The notes beneath the pieces were generated by a model that searched no databases, was not told where the DNA came from, and was given only the letters and a program-made list of their open reading frames with translations. Shown in pieces: positions 18,394 through 27,118 of a stretch of 64,000 nucleotides of DNA; the stretch's first letter is position 1, and each line of letters opens with the position of its first letter. The translations under genes and the position numbers were made by a program. The stretch is from Flavihumibacter fluvii (GTDB lineage: Bacteria; Bacteroidota; Bacteroidia; Chitinophagales; Chitinophagaceae), in the NCBI RefSeq assembly GCF_018595675.2, contig NZ_CP092333.1:3930001-3994000 (forward strand), in the 5' to 3' direction.

Positions 18394-20649
18394 ATGCAAC
18401 CCGATTCAACGAATACCTATTTTGAGCTGGCCACGCGTTTTGTGCAACATACCGGAAGGAATATTTTCCTTACGGGAAAAGCGGGTACCGGTAAGACCAC
18501 CTTTTTGAAACACATCAGGTCAACCTGTACAAAAAAGACTGCAGTGGTTGCGCCAACCGGTGTTGCCGCTATCAATGCGGGCGGTGTTACGCTACATACT
18601 TTTTTCCAGTTGCCATTAGGGGCTTTTATGCCAGGTGGCATTATTCCTGACAGTGGCGACCAGTTATTCAATAATCGCCAGACCTTGTTAAGGAACCTGC
18701 GGTTATCGCATCCCAAGCGCGAACTAATGCGCGAGCTGGAGTTGCTGATCATTGATGAAGTAAGTATGTTAAGGGCAGATCTATTGGATGCCATTGATGT
18801 GATCCTGCGGCATGTGAGAAGAAAACCATCGCAGGCTTTCGGTGGCGTGCAGGTCTTGTTCATCGGTGACCTGTTTCAATTGCCCCCTGTGATTGGTGAA
18901 AGGGAATGGGTACATTTAAAGGAACAATATGAAAGCCCGTTTTTTTTTGATGCCCAGGTGCTTAAATCGGACCAACCGGTATTGCTGGAACTAAAAAAGA
19001 TCTACCGCCAGAGTGAGCAGTCTTTTATTGACCTGCTGAATAAAGTCCGGAATAACCAGTTGGTAGCTGATGACTTCCAATGGCTGAACAGCAGGTACCG
19101 CTTTGGGTTCCAGCCCGCACAGGAAGAACAGTTTATTACACTTACCACACATAATTCCAGGGCCGACCAAATTAACCAGCAGGCTTTGTCACTGCTGGAT
19201 GAAAAGTCCTGGCATTTCAGGGCAGAGATAGTAGGGGATTTTTCAGAGAAAGCTTTTCCGGCTGATGAAGAACTGGTCCTGAAAAAAGGGGCGCAGATCA
19301 TGTTTGTCAAAAATGACAAAGGTGAGGAGCGTCGCTTTTTCAATGGGCGCCTGGGAATTGTACAGGAAATTACTGAAGAGCATATTCTGATCAGGTTTGC
19401 TGAAGAAGAACAATTGCTGGAGCTCGAAAGGGAAACCTGGCGGAATATCAGGCACCAGTACAACAAGGCAAAAGACAGTATCGAAGAGGAAGAGCTGGGA
19501 ACTTTTTCACAATATCCTATCCGGCTGGCCTGGGCTATCACCATTCACAAGAGCCAGGGCTTAACTTTTGATAAAGCGATTATTGATGCCGGATCAGCTT
19601 TTGCACCCGGACAAGTTTATGTTGCCTTAAGCAGGCTGACCAATATTGAAGGATTGGTACTACGGTCCAGGATAAACAATGGAGCCATACAGACCGATCC
19701 AAGGGTATTGAACTTTACAGCACTTGAAAAAGGCATAGACAGCCTGGAACAGGAATTGCTGGAGGGCGAGCAGGTTTTTATCAGGGAATCTTTATTAAAT
19801 GCCTTCCAGGTTGAAGGGCTGCGGGAGCTGGCAGAATTGTGGATCATGGAGGCCGAGAAGAAAAGCAATGCCGGGAAAATCCAGATAAGGGAATGGGCCC
19901 TTCGATTCCGGGACCAGGTTGCACAATTAACCCCGTTGGCAAAAAAAACCATGGATCATCTTGATGCACATTTTCGGTTAGGTGACAGCGTTGGATTTGC
20001 CCAGTTGGTCGAAAGAACCACCGCTGCGGCAAAATATTTTTCCGCAGAACTGATGAAGGTCAGGGAAGGTTTACAGGAGCATGCCGGGGAGATGAAGAAA
20101 GAAGCCCGCATGGGAAAATACCTGCGCGAACTTGGCGCAATTGAAGCAGCCGTGCTGATTCGGATTGAACATATCCGGAAATCGGAACAGTTATCACAGG
20201 CCATCCTATCCGGTGCCAGTGCCGGCAGCCTCTTACAATTGATTTCAGCAAAACCCGTTGTTGAAAATGCTGCATCCCCGGCTTCCGCTAATAAAATCCC
20301 CGGACAGAAAGTGGCTGCCAAAAAACAACCCGTCAAAAAAGGAGAAAGCCAACGTGCCAGTTTTGAATTATACCAGGCTGGAAAATCTATCCCGGAGATC
20401 GCCACGGAAAGGGCTCTTGCGGTATCTACAGTGACCAACCACCTGGTGGGGTTTGTGGCATCGGGGGAACTGGATATTGAACAATTGGTAACGAAAGAGA
20501 AACTCAGCAAAATTGTGGAAACTATCGCGGGATTGAATGCGGTTCAATCGGGCCCGGTGAAAGAGGTATTGGGCGATGGCTTTAGTTATCCGGAAATAAA
20601 AGCGGCTTTTGCTCACCTTGAGTATACCCGAAAAACAGCCGTTAATTAA
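18394..20649 (+). CDS. Pif1/RecD-like superfamily 1 helicase with C-terminal helix-turn-helix
   Basis: 751 aa from the ATG at 18394, which starts the usual family N-terminus (MQPDSTNTYFELATRFV). An in-frame ATG at 18310 overlaps ssb by 8 bp. Walker A is FLTGKAGTGKTTF near residues 23-35, Walker B IIDEVSM, and a RecD/Pif1-type C-terminal motif is TIHKSQGLTFDKAIID. After ~residue 450 come helical regions and a C-terminal helicase-HTH unit (SIPEIATERALAVSTVTNHL). Pif1/RecD2-type enzymes unwind 5'-3' and resolve stalled forks, G-quadruplexes or R-loops. Position behind ssb suggests joint action on ssDNA. Confidence 0.88.
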   Translation: MQPDSTNTYFELATRFVQHTGRNIFLTGKAGTGKTTFLKHIRSTCTKKTAVVAPTGVAAINAGGVTLHTFFQLPLGAFMPGGIIPDSGDQLFNNRQTLLRNLRLSHPKRELMRELELLIIDEVSMLRADLLDAIDVILRHVRRKPSQAFGGVQVLFIGDLFQLPPVIGEREWVHLKEQYESPFFFDAQVLKSDQPVLLELKKIYRQSEQSFIDLLNKVRNNQLVADDFQWLNSRYRFGFQPAQEEQFITLTTHNSRADQINQQALSLLDEKSWHFRAEIVGDFSEKAFPADEELVLKKGAQIMFVKNDKGEERRFFNGRLGIVQEITEEHILIRFAEEEQLLELERETWRNIRHQYNKAKDSIEEEELGTFSQYPIRLAWAITIHKSQGLTFDKAIIDAGSAFAPGQVYVALSRLTNIEGLVLRSRINNGAIQTDPRVLNFTALEKGIDSLEQELLEGEQVFIRESLLNAFQVEGLRELAELWIMEAEKKSNAGKIQIREWALRFRDQVAQLTPLAKKTMDHLDAHFRLGDSVGFAQLVERTTAAAKYFSAELMKVREGLQEHAGEMKKEARMGKYLRELGAIEAAVLIRIEHIRKSEQLSQAILSGASAGSLLQLISAKPVVENAASPASANKIPGQKVAAKKQPVKKGESQRASFELYQAGKSIPEIATERALAVSTVTNHLVGFVASGELDIEQLVTKEKLSKIVETIAGLNAVQSGPVKEVLGDGFSYPEIKAAFAHLEYTRKTAVN

Positions 20650-21548
20650 TGGCGGCCAGGCCATCATACCAGGGGATCCTGTTTATGCTTTTGGCAGCAT
20701 TGGGGTTTTCGCTGATGGGCGCAGCTGCAAAAATGGTCAAGGACCATTTTAATGCCGGACAGCTGGTCTTCTGGCGGAATATGATTGGCGCCATCGTATT
20801 GGTCCCCTCTTTAATTTGGAAACCACCCGTAAGAAAAACCGGTGGGAAAACGGGTTGGCTCATATTCAGGGGTTTTATGGGGACAATGGCTTTATATGCA
20901 CTGCTGTATTGTGTGATCTACATGCCCCTGGGAACTGCGATGACCTATAACCTCACCTCAACAATCTGGATCGCCTTATTCTCGTTTTTTGTCTTTAAGG
21001 AGTATGCCGGCGGCCAGGTGATACTGGCCATCTTAATTGGATTTGCGGGTATGCTTCTGGTATACCAACCGAGTATGCACCTGCCCTGGTATTACCATTT
21101 TGCCGGTTTTATTTCAGGGATCAGCTCTGCCATTGCCTACATTACGGTAGGCCGTTTGAATACCTACTATGATCCAAGACTGATCGTTTTGGCATTTATT
21201 GTTGGCGGTACAATAACACCGCTCATCTCGATGCTCCTTCATTATTTTTCCGGATTGCCCGAAGATGGTATCTGGTTGGTAAGCTGGCAGTGGCCTGCGG
21301 GCATTCAGTGGATCTGGATCATCGGCATGGGCATTACTGCCTTATTCGGGCAGTATTTTGTAACAAGGGCGTATGGCGCGGATAAGGCCAGCGTTGTTTC
21401 TGCCATCAGTTACGCCAATATTGTATTCAGCGTTTTCCTGGGTGTATTATTGGGCGACCAGTTTCCGGACTTCACCACTGCGACGGGAATTATTTGTATC
21501 ATCCTGAGCGGCATTATTATTTCCATGTACAAGCACAAAACATCCTGA
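20649..21548 (+). CDS. EamA-family (DMT) transporter
   Basis: 299 aa with ten predicted membrane helices in two EamA repeats (GILFMLLAALGFSLMGAAAKM; PWYYHFAGFISGISSAIAYI). The ATG overlaps the last base of the helicase stop (TAATG), so translation is coupled to the helicase. DMT exporters move amino acids, purines or other metabolites; nothing here identifies the substrate. It lies upstream of the arsenic operon on the same strand, but a promoter and operator separate them, so a link to arsenic is not supported. Confidence 0.9.
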   Translation: MAARPSYQGILFMLLAALGFSLMGAAAKMVKDHFNAGQLVFWRNMIGAIVLVPSLIWKPPVRKTGGKTGWLIFRGFMGTMALYALLYCVIYMPLGTAMTYNLTSTIWIALFSFFVFKEYAGGQVILAILIGFAGMLLVYQPSMHLPWYYHFAGFISGISSAIAYITVGRLNTYYDPRLIVLAFIVGGTITPLISMLLHYFSGLPEDGIWLVSWQWPAGIQWIWIIGMGITALFGQYFVTRAYGADKASVVSAISYANIVFSVFLGVLLGDQFPDFTTATGIICIILSGIIISMYKHKTS

Positions 21549-21602
21549 ACAGTCCGACCTGTTTATAGTTATTCCGGCTGCTTTCCGGCGGCAATAAAAA
21601 TA

Positions 21603-21699
21603 TTTGGTAGTACCATTTCCTTTATCGTATATTTGCGATATAAGATTATTGAGGCGGGAACGCCTTTTCTTTTGACCTCATTAATCGTATAAAAACGAT
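21603..21699 (+). promoter_or_regulatory. ars operon promoter with two ArsR-type operators
   Basis: A full Bacteroidota promoter is present: TTTG at 21603-21606, a 21-bp spacer and TATATTTG at 21628-21635. Two inverted repeats with the same design, ATCG-N8-CGAT, lie at 21624-21639 and 21684-21699, their centres 60 bp apart. The first is extended to TATCG-N8-CGATA (21623-21640) and contains the whole -7 box. The second ends 4 bp before the arsR start codon. Bound ArsR would block promoter recognition and perhaps loop or roadblock. Confidence 0.82.
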
Positions 21700-21703
21700 A
21701 AGT

Positions 21704-22039
21704 ATGGCGATTCACAAAAAGGAAATTTTTTCCCGGAAAGAGCAGGACCTGGCTGCATTTGCCAAAGCACTGGCCCATCCTGCACGTATTGCCATTTTGA
21801 AAGTACTGGCGGCTAAAAACGAATGTATCTGCGGCGAGATCGTTGAGATTTTACCGTTGGCACAAAGTACCGTATCACAGCACCTGAAAGAACTTAAAGA
21901 TGCCGGCCTGATCAACGGATCAATTGATGGTCCGCGCAGCTGTTATTGTATTAACTGGAAGGCATTTGAATTATTCAATAAAGAATTCAGTGGCTTGTTT
22001 GCCTCTTTACAGGTTAAACAAGCCAAATCCTGTTGTTAA
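21704..22039 (+). CDS. arsR: ArsR-family arsenic-responsive repressor
   Basis: 111 aa. Winged helix with recognition helix [18 protein letters not shown]. Cys41 and Cys43 (ECICGE) lie before the DNA-binding helices, as in ArsR proteins that bind As(III). Further cysteines are Cys80 and Cys82 (SCYC) and a terminal Cys110-Cys111, which may add to metalloid binding. Trivalent arsenic is expected to release the repressor from the two operators just upstream. It is the first gene of arsR-arsM-arsN2-arsC. Confidence 0.93.
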   Translation: MAIHKKEIFSRKEQDLAAFAKALAHPARIAILKVLAAKNECICGEIVEILPLAQSTVSQHLKELKDAGLINGSIDGPRSCYCINWKAFELFNKEFSGLFASLQVKQAKSCC

Positions 22040-22058
22040 CCATAAAAAAAATATAATC

Positions 22059-22916
22059 ATGCAAAATGACCAGGCCTTAAAGCAGGCCGTAAAAGAAAAA
22101 TACGGTGAGATTGCTGAACAGTCATCCACCCAGAATGCGGCATCCTGTTGTGGCGCTACCAGCTGCTGCGGCGGTGACGAAGTGTATAACATTATGGCTG
22201 ATGATTATTCCCAGCTCGAAGGTTACCATGAAAATGCTGACCTGGGATTGGGTTGTGGCATGCCCACTGCATTTGCCCGGATAAAAGAAGGCGATACCGT
22301 GATCGATCTTGGCAGCGGCGCTGGTAATGATTGTTTTGTTGCCCGCGCAGCAGTAGGCGAAAAAGGCAAAGTGATCGGAATTGATTTTACCGAAAAAATG
22401 ATCAGCAAAGCCCGGGATAATGCAGAACAACTTGGTTTTAATAATGTGGAATTCAGGTTGGGCGATATCGAACAGATACCGGTCACTGCTAATAAAGCAG
22501 ATGTTATTGTCAGCAATTGTGTACTTAACCTGGTGCCGAATAAAACAGCGGTTTTCAAGGAAATATTCAGGGTGTTAAAACCCGGCGGGCATTTTTCCAT
22601 TTCCGACATCGTGTTGGAAGGTGAGCTGCCTGAAAAATGGAAAGCAGTGGCCGAGCTCTATTCTGGTTGCGTGTCAGGTGCCGTCCAGGAAAAAGATTAC
22701 CTGGCGATTATTGACCAGGCTGGATTCACCAATCGCATTATCCAAAAAGAAAAAGAGATCATCATACCAGAAGATATCCTATTGCAATACCTGGATGCGG
22801 CAGAAATCGCGACCTATAAATCCGGACGCATAAAAATTAAAAGCATCACCGTTTTTGCACAAAAGCCTGCAGAAGTTAAAGCTGCCTGTTGTGAACCCGG
22901 AAGCGGATGTTGCTAA
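22059..22916 (+). CDS. arsM: Arsenite S-adenosylmethionine methyltransferase
   Basis: 285 aa from the ATG at 22059. The SAM motif is DLGSGAGND (83-91). Cys66, Cys154 and Cys204 sit at the spacing of the arsenite-binding cysteines of known ArsM proteins (50 residues between the last two). Extra CC pairs occur at 30-31 and 36-37 and a Cys-rich tail (AACCEPGSGCC) ends the protein. ArsM methylates As(III) to mono-, di- and trimethyl forms, the last being volatile. In this operon no efflux pump is present, so methylation may be the main exit route. Confidence 0.95.
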   Translation: MQNDQALKQAVKEKYGEIAEQSSTQNAASCCGATSCCGGDEVYNIMADDYSQLEGYHENADLGLGCGMPTAFARIKEGDTVIDLGSGAGNDCFVARAAVGEKGKVIGIDFTEKMISKARDNAEQLGFNNVEFRLGDIEQIPVTANKADVIVSNCVLNLVPNKTAVFKEIFRVLKPGGHFSISDIVLEGELPEKWKAVAELYSGCVSGAVQEKDYLAIIDQAGFTNRIIQKEKEIIIPEDILLQYLDAAEIATYKSGRIKIKSITVFAQKPAEVKAACCEPGSGCC

Positions 22917-22932
22917 TCCCAAATTGTATTGT

Positions 22933-23373
22933 ATGGACGAAGAACTTTTTATAGAGCCGGCAGCAGCGGAAGATTTTTCTTCCGTTTGCGCTTTGCTGGA
23001 ATCGGAGCAACTGCCCATATCAGACCTTAGAAAGGATATGAAGCATTTTTTCCTGGCCATAATTGGTGAAACTACTGTTGGTGCCATCGGATTGGATCCT
23101 TATGGTTCAGCTGGATTATTGCGCTCAATGATCGTGCTGCCAGGATATAGACATATGGGTATTGCCGCATACCTTGTTGAAACACTTGAAACACATGCGA
23201 AACAACAGGCCATCAAAGAACTTTTTCTCATCACCAATACTGCTGAAGGATTTTTTACCAAAATGGGATTTAATAAAATCAGCAAGGACCAGCTACCCGT
23301 TACAGTAGCCAGCTCGGCTGAATTCAATGGACTATGCCCGGCTTCTTCAAGTATCATGAAAAAAGCAATGTAG
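22933..23373 (+). CDS. arsN2: GNAT acetyltransferase linked to arsenic resistance (ArsN2-type)
   Basis: 146 aa from the ATG at 22933, 16 bp after arsM. GNAT fold with the acetyl-CoA loop VLPGYRHMGIAAYLVETL. The C-terminal FNGLCPASSSIMKK resembles the arsenic-operon N-acetyltransferase family ArsN2. The related ArsN1 acetylates organoarsenicals such as arsinothricin; the substrate of ArsN2 is not firmly established. Its position between arsM and arsC supports a role in arsenical handling. A frame extension to 22855 overlaps arsM and is not needed. Confidence 0.88.
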   Translation: MDEELFIEPAAAEDFSSVCALLESEQLPISDLRKDMKHFFLAIIGETTVGAIGLDPYGSAGLLRSMIVLPGYRHMGIAAYLVETLETHAKQQAIKELFLITNTAEGFFTKMGFNKISKDQLPVTVASSAEFNGLCPASSSIMKKAM

Positions 23374-23386
23374 AAATAGGTTGAAA

Positions 23387-23785
23387 ATGGACAAGAAAAA
23401 ACTCTTATTTGTTTGCGTTGAAAATGCCAACCGCAGCCAGATGAGCCAGGCATTTGCCAAAATATTAGGTGGTGATCAGGTTGAGGCGTATAGTGCGGGC
23501 AGCAGGCCCAGCGGTGTTGTAAATCCCAAAGCCATCGCAGCTATGAAAGAATTGGGCTATGACCTCAGCACCCATGATTCCAAATCCCTCGACGAAGTGA
23601 AAGCCTTCGCGCCCTTTGACGCCGTGGTTACCATGGGTTGCGGGGATGCCTGCCCCTGGATGCCTGCCAAACAATTTATCGACTGGCAAATTCCCGATCC
23701 CAAACATATGGAACCCGCTGAGTTTAACCAGGTGCGGGATTTTATCAGGGGGAAAGTGAAATCGTTGCTCGACGCTTTGCAATAA
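23387..23785 (+). CDS. arsC: Arsenate reductase, low-molecular-weight phosphatase type
   Basis: 132 aa from the ATG at 23387. The phosphatase loop CX5R is Cys10-VENAN-Arg16. Cys85 and Cys89 (MGCGDACPWMPAK) are the likely resolving cysteines, and DWQIPDP supplies the general-acid Asp. The MGCG-ACP pattern resembles the thioredoxin or mycoredoxin-linked ArsC class rather than the glutaredoxin class. It reduces arsenate to arsenite, the substrate of ArsM and the signal for ArsR. Last gene of the operon; its stop is 6 bp from the convergent feoB stop. Confidence 0.93.
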   Translation: MDKKKLLFVCVENANRSQMSQAFAKILGGDQVEAYSAGSRPSGVVNPKAIAAMKELGYDLSTHDSKSLDEVKAFAPFDAVVTMGCGDACPWMPAKQFIDWQIPDPKHMEPAEFNQVRDFIRGKVKSLLDALQ

Positions 23786-23791
23786 GCAATA

Positions 23792-25915
23792 CTACACGAA
23801 GATTTTATAGACCAGCAGGCTCATCAGGTAAGCCAGGGCAGTCATGTAAACCAATTGGATCACCGGCCATTTCCAGCTGCGGGTTTCCCGTTTTACAACA
23901 GCCAGGGTGCTCATGCACTGCATGGCCAGCACATAAAAGACCATCAGGGATAATCCGGTTGCCAGGGTATAAACCGGCGTGCCATCCCGCTTTCTCGCCA
24001 GTTGCATTTTTTCACGCAGGAGCAAGCCACTGTCATCATCACTATCACCCACACTATATAAGGTAGCCATGGTACCCACAAAAACTTCCCGGGCGGCAAA
24101 AGAGGTGATCAGCGCAATACCAATTTTCCAGTCATAGCCCAGTGGTTCGATTACCGGCTCCAGCGATTTTCCCAAGATGCCCGCATATGAATTAGCCAGT
24201 TTTGCTGCACTTTCTTCACGGTCTAATTCCTGGACCCTGTCGGGCTGGTTTTTTTTCAGCACCGCATATTCGGTTTCAACTTTTTCCATCCGGTCGCCGG
24301 GTCCATAACTGCTCAATGCCCAAAGCAGCAGGCTGATGACCATGATCACTTTTCCCGCATCGGTCACAAAAATCCTGGCTTTCTGCACCATGGTGGTGAA
24401 AATATTCTTCCAGCGCGGCGCCCGGTACATAGGCAGTTCAAGGATAAAAAAACTTTTCTCTTTATTATGAATGAACCATTTGGCCACCCAGGCCACCAGC
24501 ATTGCCATTACTATGCCCAGCAGGTATAACCCCATCATCACCAGGCCCTGTAAACTGACCAGTCCCCAAACCTTTTCCTGGGGTATTACCAGGGCGATCA
24601 ATATGGTAAATACAGGCAGCCGTGCACTGCAGCTCATCAGGGGCGTAACCAATATGGTCAGGAGCCGTTCTTTTTTATTTTCGATATTCCTCGCACTCAT
24701 GATGGCGGGCACCGCACAGGCAAAGGCACTGATCATGGGCATCACACTTTTCCCATTCAACCCCACTTTTCGCATGAGTTTATCTGTCAGGAAGCTGATC
24801 CTTGCCATATAGCCGGTGTCTTCCAGGATGGTGATCAACCCAAAAAGGATCATGATCTGCGGTACAAAGACCAGGATACCACTGAGCCCGGCGATCAATC
24901 CGTTCACCAGCAAGTCACTCCACCAACTATTCGGGAGGATGCCTGAAACCCATGAGCCAAAACTGCCAAAACTCCACTCAATGGCATCCATCGGATATTG
25001 TGCGATCAGGAATACACTTTGGAAGAGCAGGAAAAGTACTGCCAATAAGATGAGGTAGCCCCAAACGCGGTGAATAAGGAGGTTATCGAGTTTTTCCGTC
25101 AGCAGGCTTTTATGCAGGGGGTCTGGTTCTGAAATCGTTTGCTGCATGATGCCTTTTATGCGCACATAACGCTGCATAATTTCTTCAGCCTGTGTTTTCG
25201 TTGGATTGAACTGGGTATTTTTTTCTGTTGCTTCGATCGATGCCTGCAACTTGTCGGTGAGCGAAAAATTTTCGTGGTTGATCAGGTAGTGGATGGCTTT
25301 ATAGTCACTTAATCCGCTAACCAGTTCCTTAACCTGGTCAACTGCTTCGGGCGACAGTTCGCGGTTGCCTATAAAATCGCGTAATGGCGCTTTATACTGC
25401 TGCTTCGCCATAGCTTCCATTACTTTTTTCAGTGCCGGGATGCCTTTATTCTTTCTTGGATTCACAGCAACCACAGGCACACCCAGTTCACGTTCCAGTC
25501 CTTCGATGTCTATTTCAATGCCCTTGCTGCGGGCCAGGTCCATCATGGTCAATGCAACCACCACCGGTATCTTGAGGTCGATGATCTGGGAAACAAATAA
25601 GAGGTTCCGTTTCAGGTTGCTGGCATCGGCCAGCAGGATGAGCATATCCAGTTGCACGTCAGGATCCTGGCCCATCAGCACCTTGTAGGTTACCCATTCG
25701 TCGCCACGCCGCGGATACAGGCTATAGGTTCCGGGAAGGTCAATAATAGAAGCAGCTAAGCCCTCGGACAAGAAACTTTGCCCGGTTTTTTTATCCACCG
25801 TTACACCCGGGAAATTGCCAACCTTCTGGTTTAATCCTGTCAGGGCATTAAAAAGGGAACTCTTTCCGCTGTTGGGGTTACCGACTAATCCTATTTGAAA
25901 CATTCCTTTGGCCAT
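23792..25915 (-). CDS. feoB: Ferrous iron transporter FeoB
   Basis: 707 aa. The N-terminal GTPase domain has G1 GNPNSGKS (12-19), G2 around VTVDKKTG and G3 DLPG (59-62). The G4 position, normally NxxD, reads Thr123-Met-Met-Asp126, so the guanine-contacting Asn is replaced by Thr. The membrane part has two gate domains with conserved cysteines (SCSARLPVF). It imports Fe2+ across the inner membrane. No feoA or feoC is next to it. It has its own -7 box (25927-25934) and ends against arsC. Confidence 0.95.
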   Translation of the reverse strand: MAKGMFQIGLVGNPNSGKSSLFNALTGLNQKVGNFPGVTVDKKTGQSFLSEGLAASIIDLPGTYSLYPRRGDEWVTYKVLMGQDPDVQLDMLILLADASNLKRNLLFVSQIIDLKIPVVVALTMMDLARSKGIEIDIEGLERELGVPVVAVNPRKNKGIPALKKVMEAMAKQQYKAPLRDFIGNRELSPEAVDQVKELVSGLSDYKAIHYLINHENFSLTDKLQASIEATEKNTQFNPTKTQAEEIMQRYVRIKGIMQQTISEPDPLHKSLLTEKLDNLLIHRVWGYLILLAVLFLLFQSVFLIAQYPMDAIEWSFGSFGSWVSGILPNSWWSDLLVNGLIAGLSGILVFVPQIMILFGLITILEDTGYMARISFLTDKLMRKVGLNGKSVMPMISAFACAVPAIMSARNIENKKERLLTILVTPLMSCSARLPVFTILIALVIPQEKVWGLVSLQGLVMMGLYLLGIVMAMLVAWVAKWFIHNKEKSFFILELPMYRAPRWKNIFTTMVQKARIFVTDAGKVIMVISLLLWALSSYGPGDRMEKVETEYAVLKKNQPDRVQELDREESAAKLANSYAGILGKSLEPVIEPLGYDWKIGIALITSFAAREVFVGTMATLYSVGDSDDDSGLLLREKMQLARKRDGTPVYTLATGLSLMVFYVLAMQCMSTLAVVKRETRSWKWPVIQLVYMTALAYLMSLLVYKIFV

Positions 25916-25926
25916 CTTAGTAGGCG

Positions 25927-25934
25927 CAAAAATA
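25927..25934 (-). promoter_or_regulatory. feoB -7 promoter element
   Basis: On the minus strand the sequence is TATTTTTG, an exact TAnnTTTG match. It ends 11 bp before the feoB start codon, so the leader would be very short. No clear -33 TTTG is seen. Confidence 0.5.
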
Positions 25935-25997
25935 CCAAGGATAAAACGATAAGGGTTACGAAATCGGGAACACTACTGGCTGGATGGGGAGTCAGGG

Positions 25998-26345
25998 TTA
26001 TTTACTGTCATCTTCCATATGCAGGCTGTGCAGGATACGGTGGATCACAGGTGCCAGTAAAACGCCGATATTGGTGATGAAGACAACCCCGCAGAACAAG
26101 GCATACCCCGATGAAAAGAGTTTTGCCCCGGAACTGGTCATTTCCACCACAGGTCCCATACCGCCCAGTAACATACAGGCATTATGGATCGAGTCGATCC
26201 AATCGCTATGGTTGATATAATGAAAACCCAGGATGCCGATAGCAATGGAGATGGCCAGGATCGATATACTCACCAGCAGGTTATACCACAACCTGAACAA
26301 AAATTGTTTCGGGGTAAGCAGTGGTTGCTTTTTATGCTCGTACAT
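25998..26345 (-). CDS. Small membrane protein of unknown function
   Basis: 115 aa with two or three membrane helices (NLLVSISILAISIAIGILGFHYI; LFSSGYALFCGVVFITNIGVLLAPVI). A short segment between them contains HNACMLLGGMGPVVEM. I do not recognise a characterised family; similar short proteins are annotated as hypothetical or two-TM channel-like, but no TVGYG-like filter is present. It lies 82 bp upstream of feoB on the same strand, separated by the feoB -7 box. Confidence 0.65.
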   Translation of the reverse strand: MYEHKKQPLLTPKQFLFRLWYNLLVSISILAISIAIGILGFHYINHSDWIDSIHNACMLLGGMGPVVEMTSSGAKLFSSGYALFCGVVFITNIGVLLAPVIHRILHSLHMEDDSK

Positions 26346-26375
26346 GGAACTGTATTTTAGGGCGTTCGTTTTAAC

Positions 26376-27107
26376 CTATTCCTGCACGATAAGGCGGCCG
26401 TTTTTGTATACCGGTAAAACATTGGCACTATCTGCAGTCAGGCAATAGCTGATATCTTTTTCCAGGCCATACCCACTCAGCCGCAGGTAATGTGATGCAT
26501 TTTTTTCCTTCATGAAGTTAAACAGGTCGGGCTTTGCTTCCAGGTAAAGGCTTTCTGCCATTTGGGATGAATCACAATTGATGTGGAAATGTGATTTGAT
26601 GCGGGAGATCACGGCACCTGCAAAAAGGGTGTCTTCGAGGTTAAACCGGTCTTTCCAGGCAGCACAACCCAAAACCACATTTCTTTTCTGGGCGACCACG
26701 AAATCGGCCACTGCGGTTAAATTGGGGAAAGACCCGGTAATAATGGCCGGCGCCCCATTGTTCAGGGCCATATGCAGCAATTTTGTGCCATTGGTGGTAG
26801 TGAGCACCAGGGTTTTGTTGGCGATGAAATTGCGGGGATACTCAAATGGCGAATTGCCATAAGTAAGTCCTTCAGCCACCTTCCCATCGCGTTCGCCGGC
26901 AGTAATGGCACCCAGCTGGTTGCCCAGTGCGATACACTCGGCCACTGAATCAACCGGAATAACTGAACTGGCGCCGTTATATAAGGCGGTGGCAATGGTG
27001 GATGTTGCCCGCAACACATCGATAATAACTACAATACTATCGCTCAGGTCATACAAATGCAATAATGCGGGCGATAAAGAAGTATGTAAACTGGGTTGGG
27101 TAGTCAT
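26376..27107 (-). CDS. comB: 2-phosphosulfolactate phosphatase-like (ComB family)
   Basis: 243 aa from the ATG at 27107. Family signatures are visible: VVIIDVLRATSTIATAL, AGERDG, GNSPFEY, TTTNGT and LGCAAWKDRFNLEDTLFAGA. ComB removes phosphate from 2-phosphosulfolactate in coenzyme M synthesis in methanogens. In bacteria without that pathway it may act in sulfolactate formation or on another phosphoester. No other sulfolactate gene is in the window, so the physiological substrate is open. Confidence 0.88.
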   Translation of the reverse strand: MTTQPSLHTSLSPALLHLYDLSDSIVVIIDVLRATSTIATALYNGASSVIPVDSVAECIALGNQLGAITAGERDGKVAEGLTYGNSPFEYPRNFIANKTLVLTTTNGTKLLHMALNNGAPAIITGSFPNLTAVADFVVAQKRNVVLGCAAWKDRFNLEDTLFAGAVISRIKSHFHINCDSSQMAESLYLEAKPDLFNFMKEKNASHYLRLSGYGLEKDISYCLTADSANVLPVYKNGRLIVQE

Positions 27108-27118
27108 GGGGTGTAAAA

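Noticed and set aside
20649-21548. EamA transporter as the missing arsenic exporter
   Set aside because: It is translationally coupled to the helicase and lies upstream of the ars promoter. DMT proteins are not known arsenite pumps.
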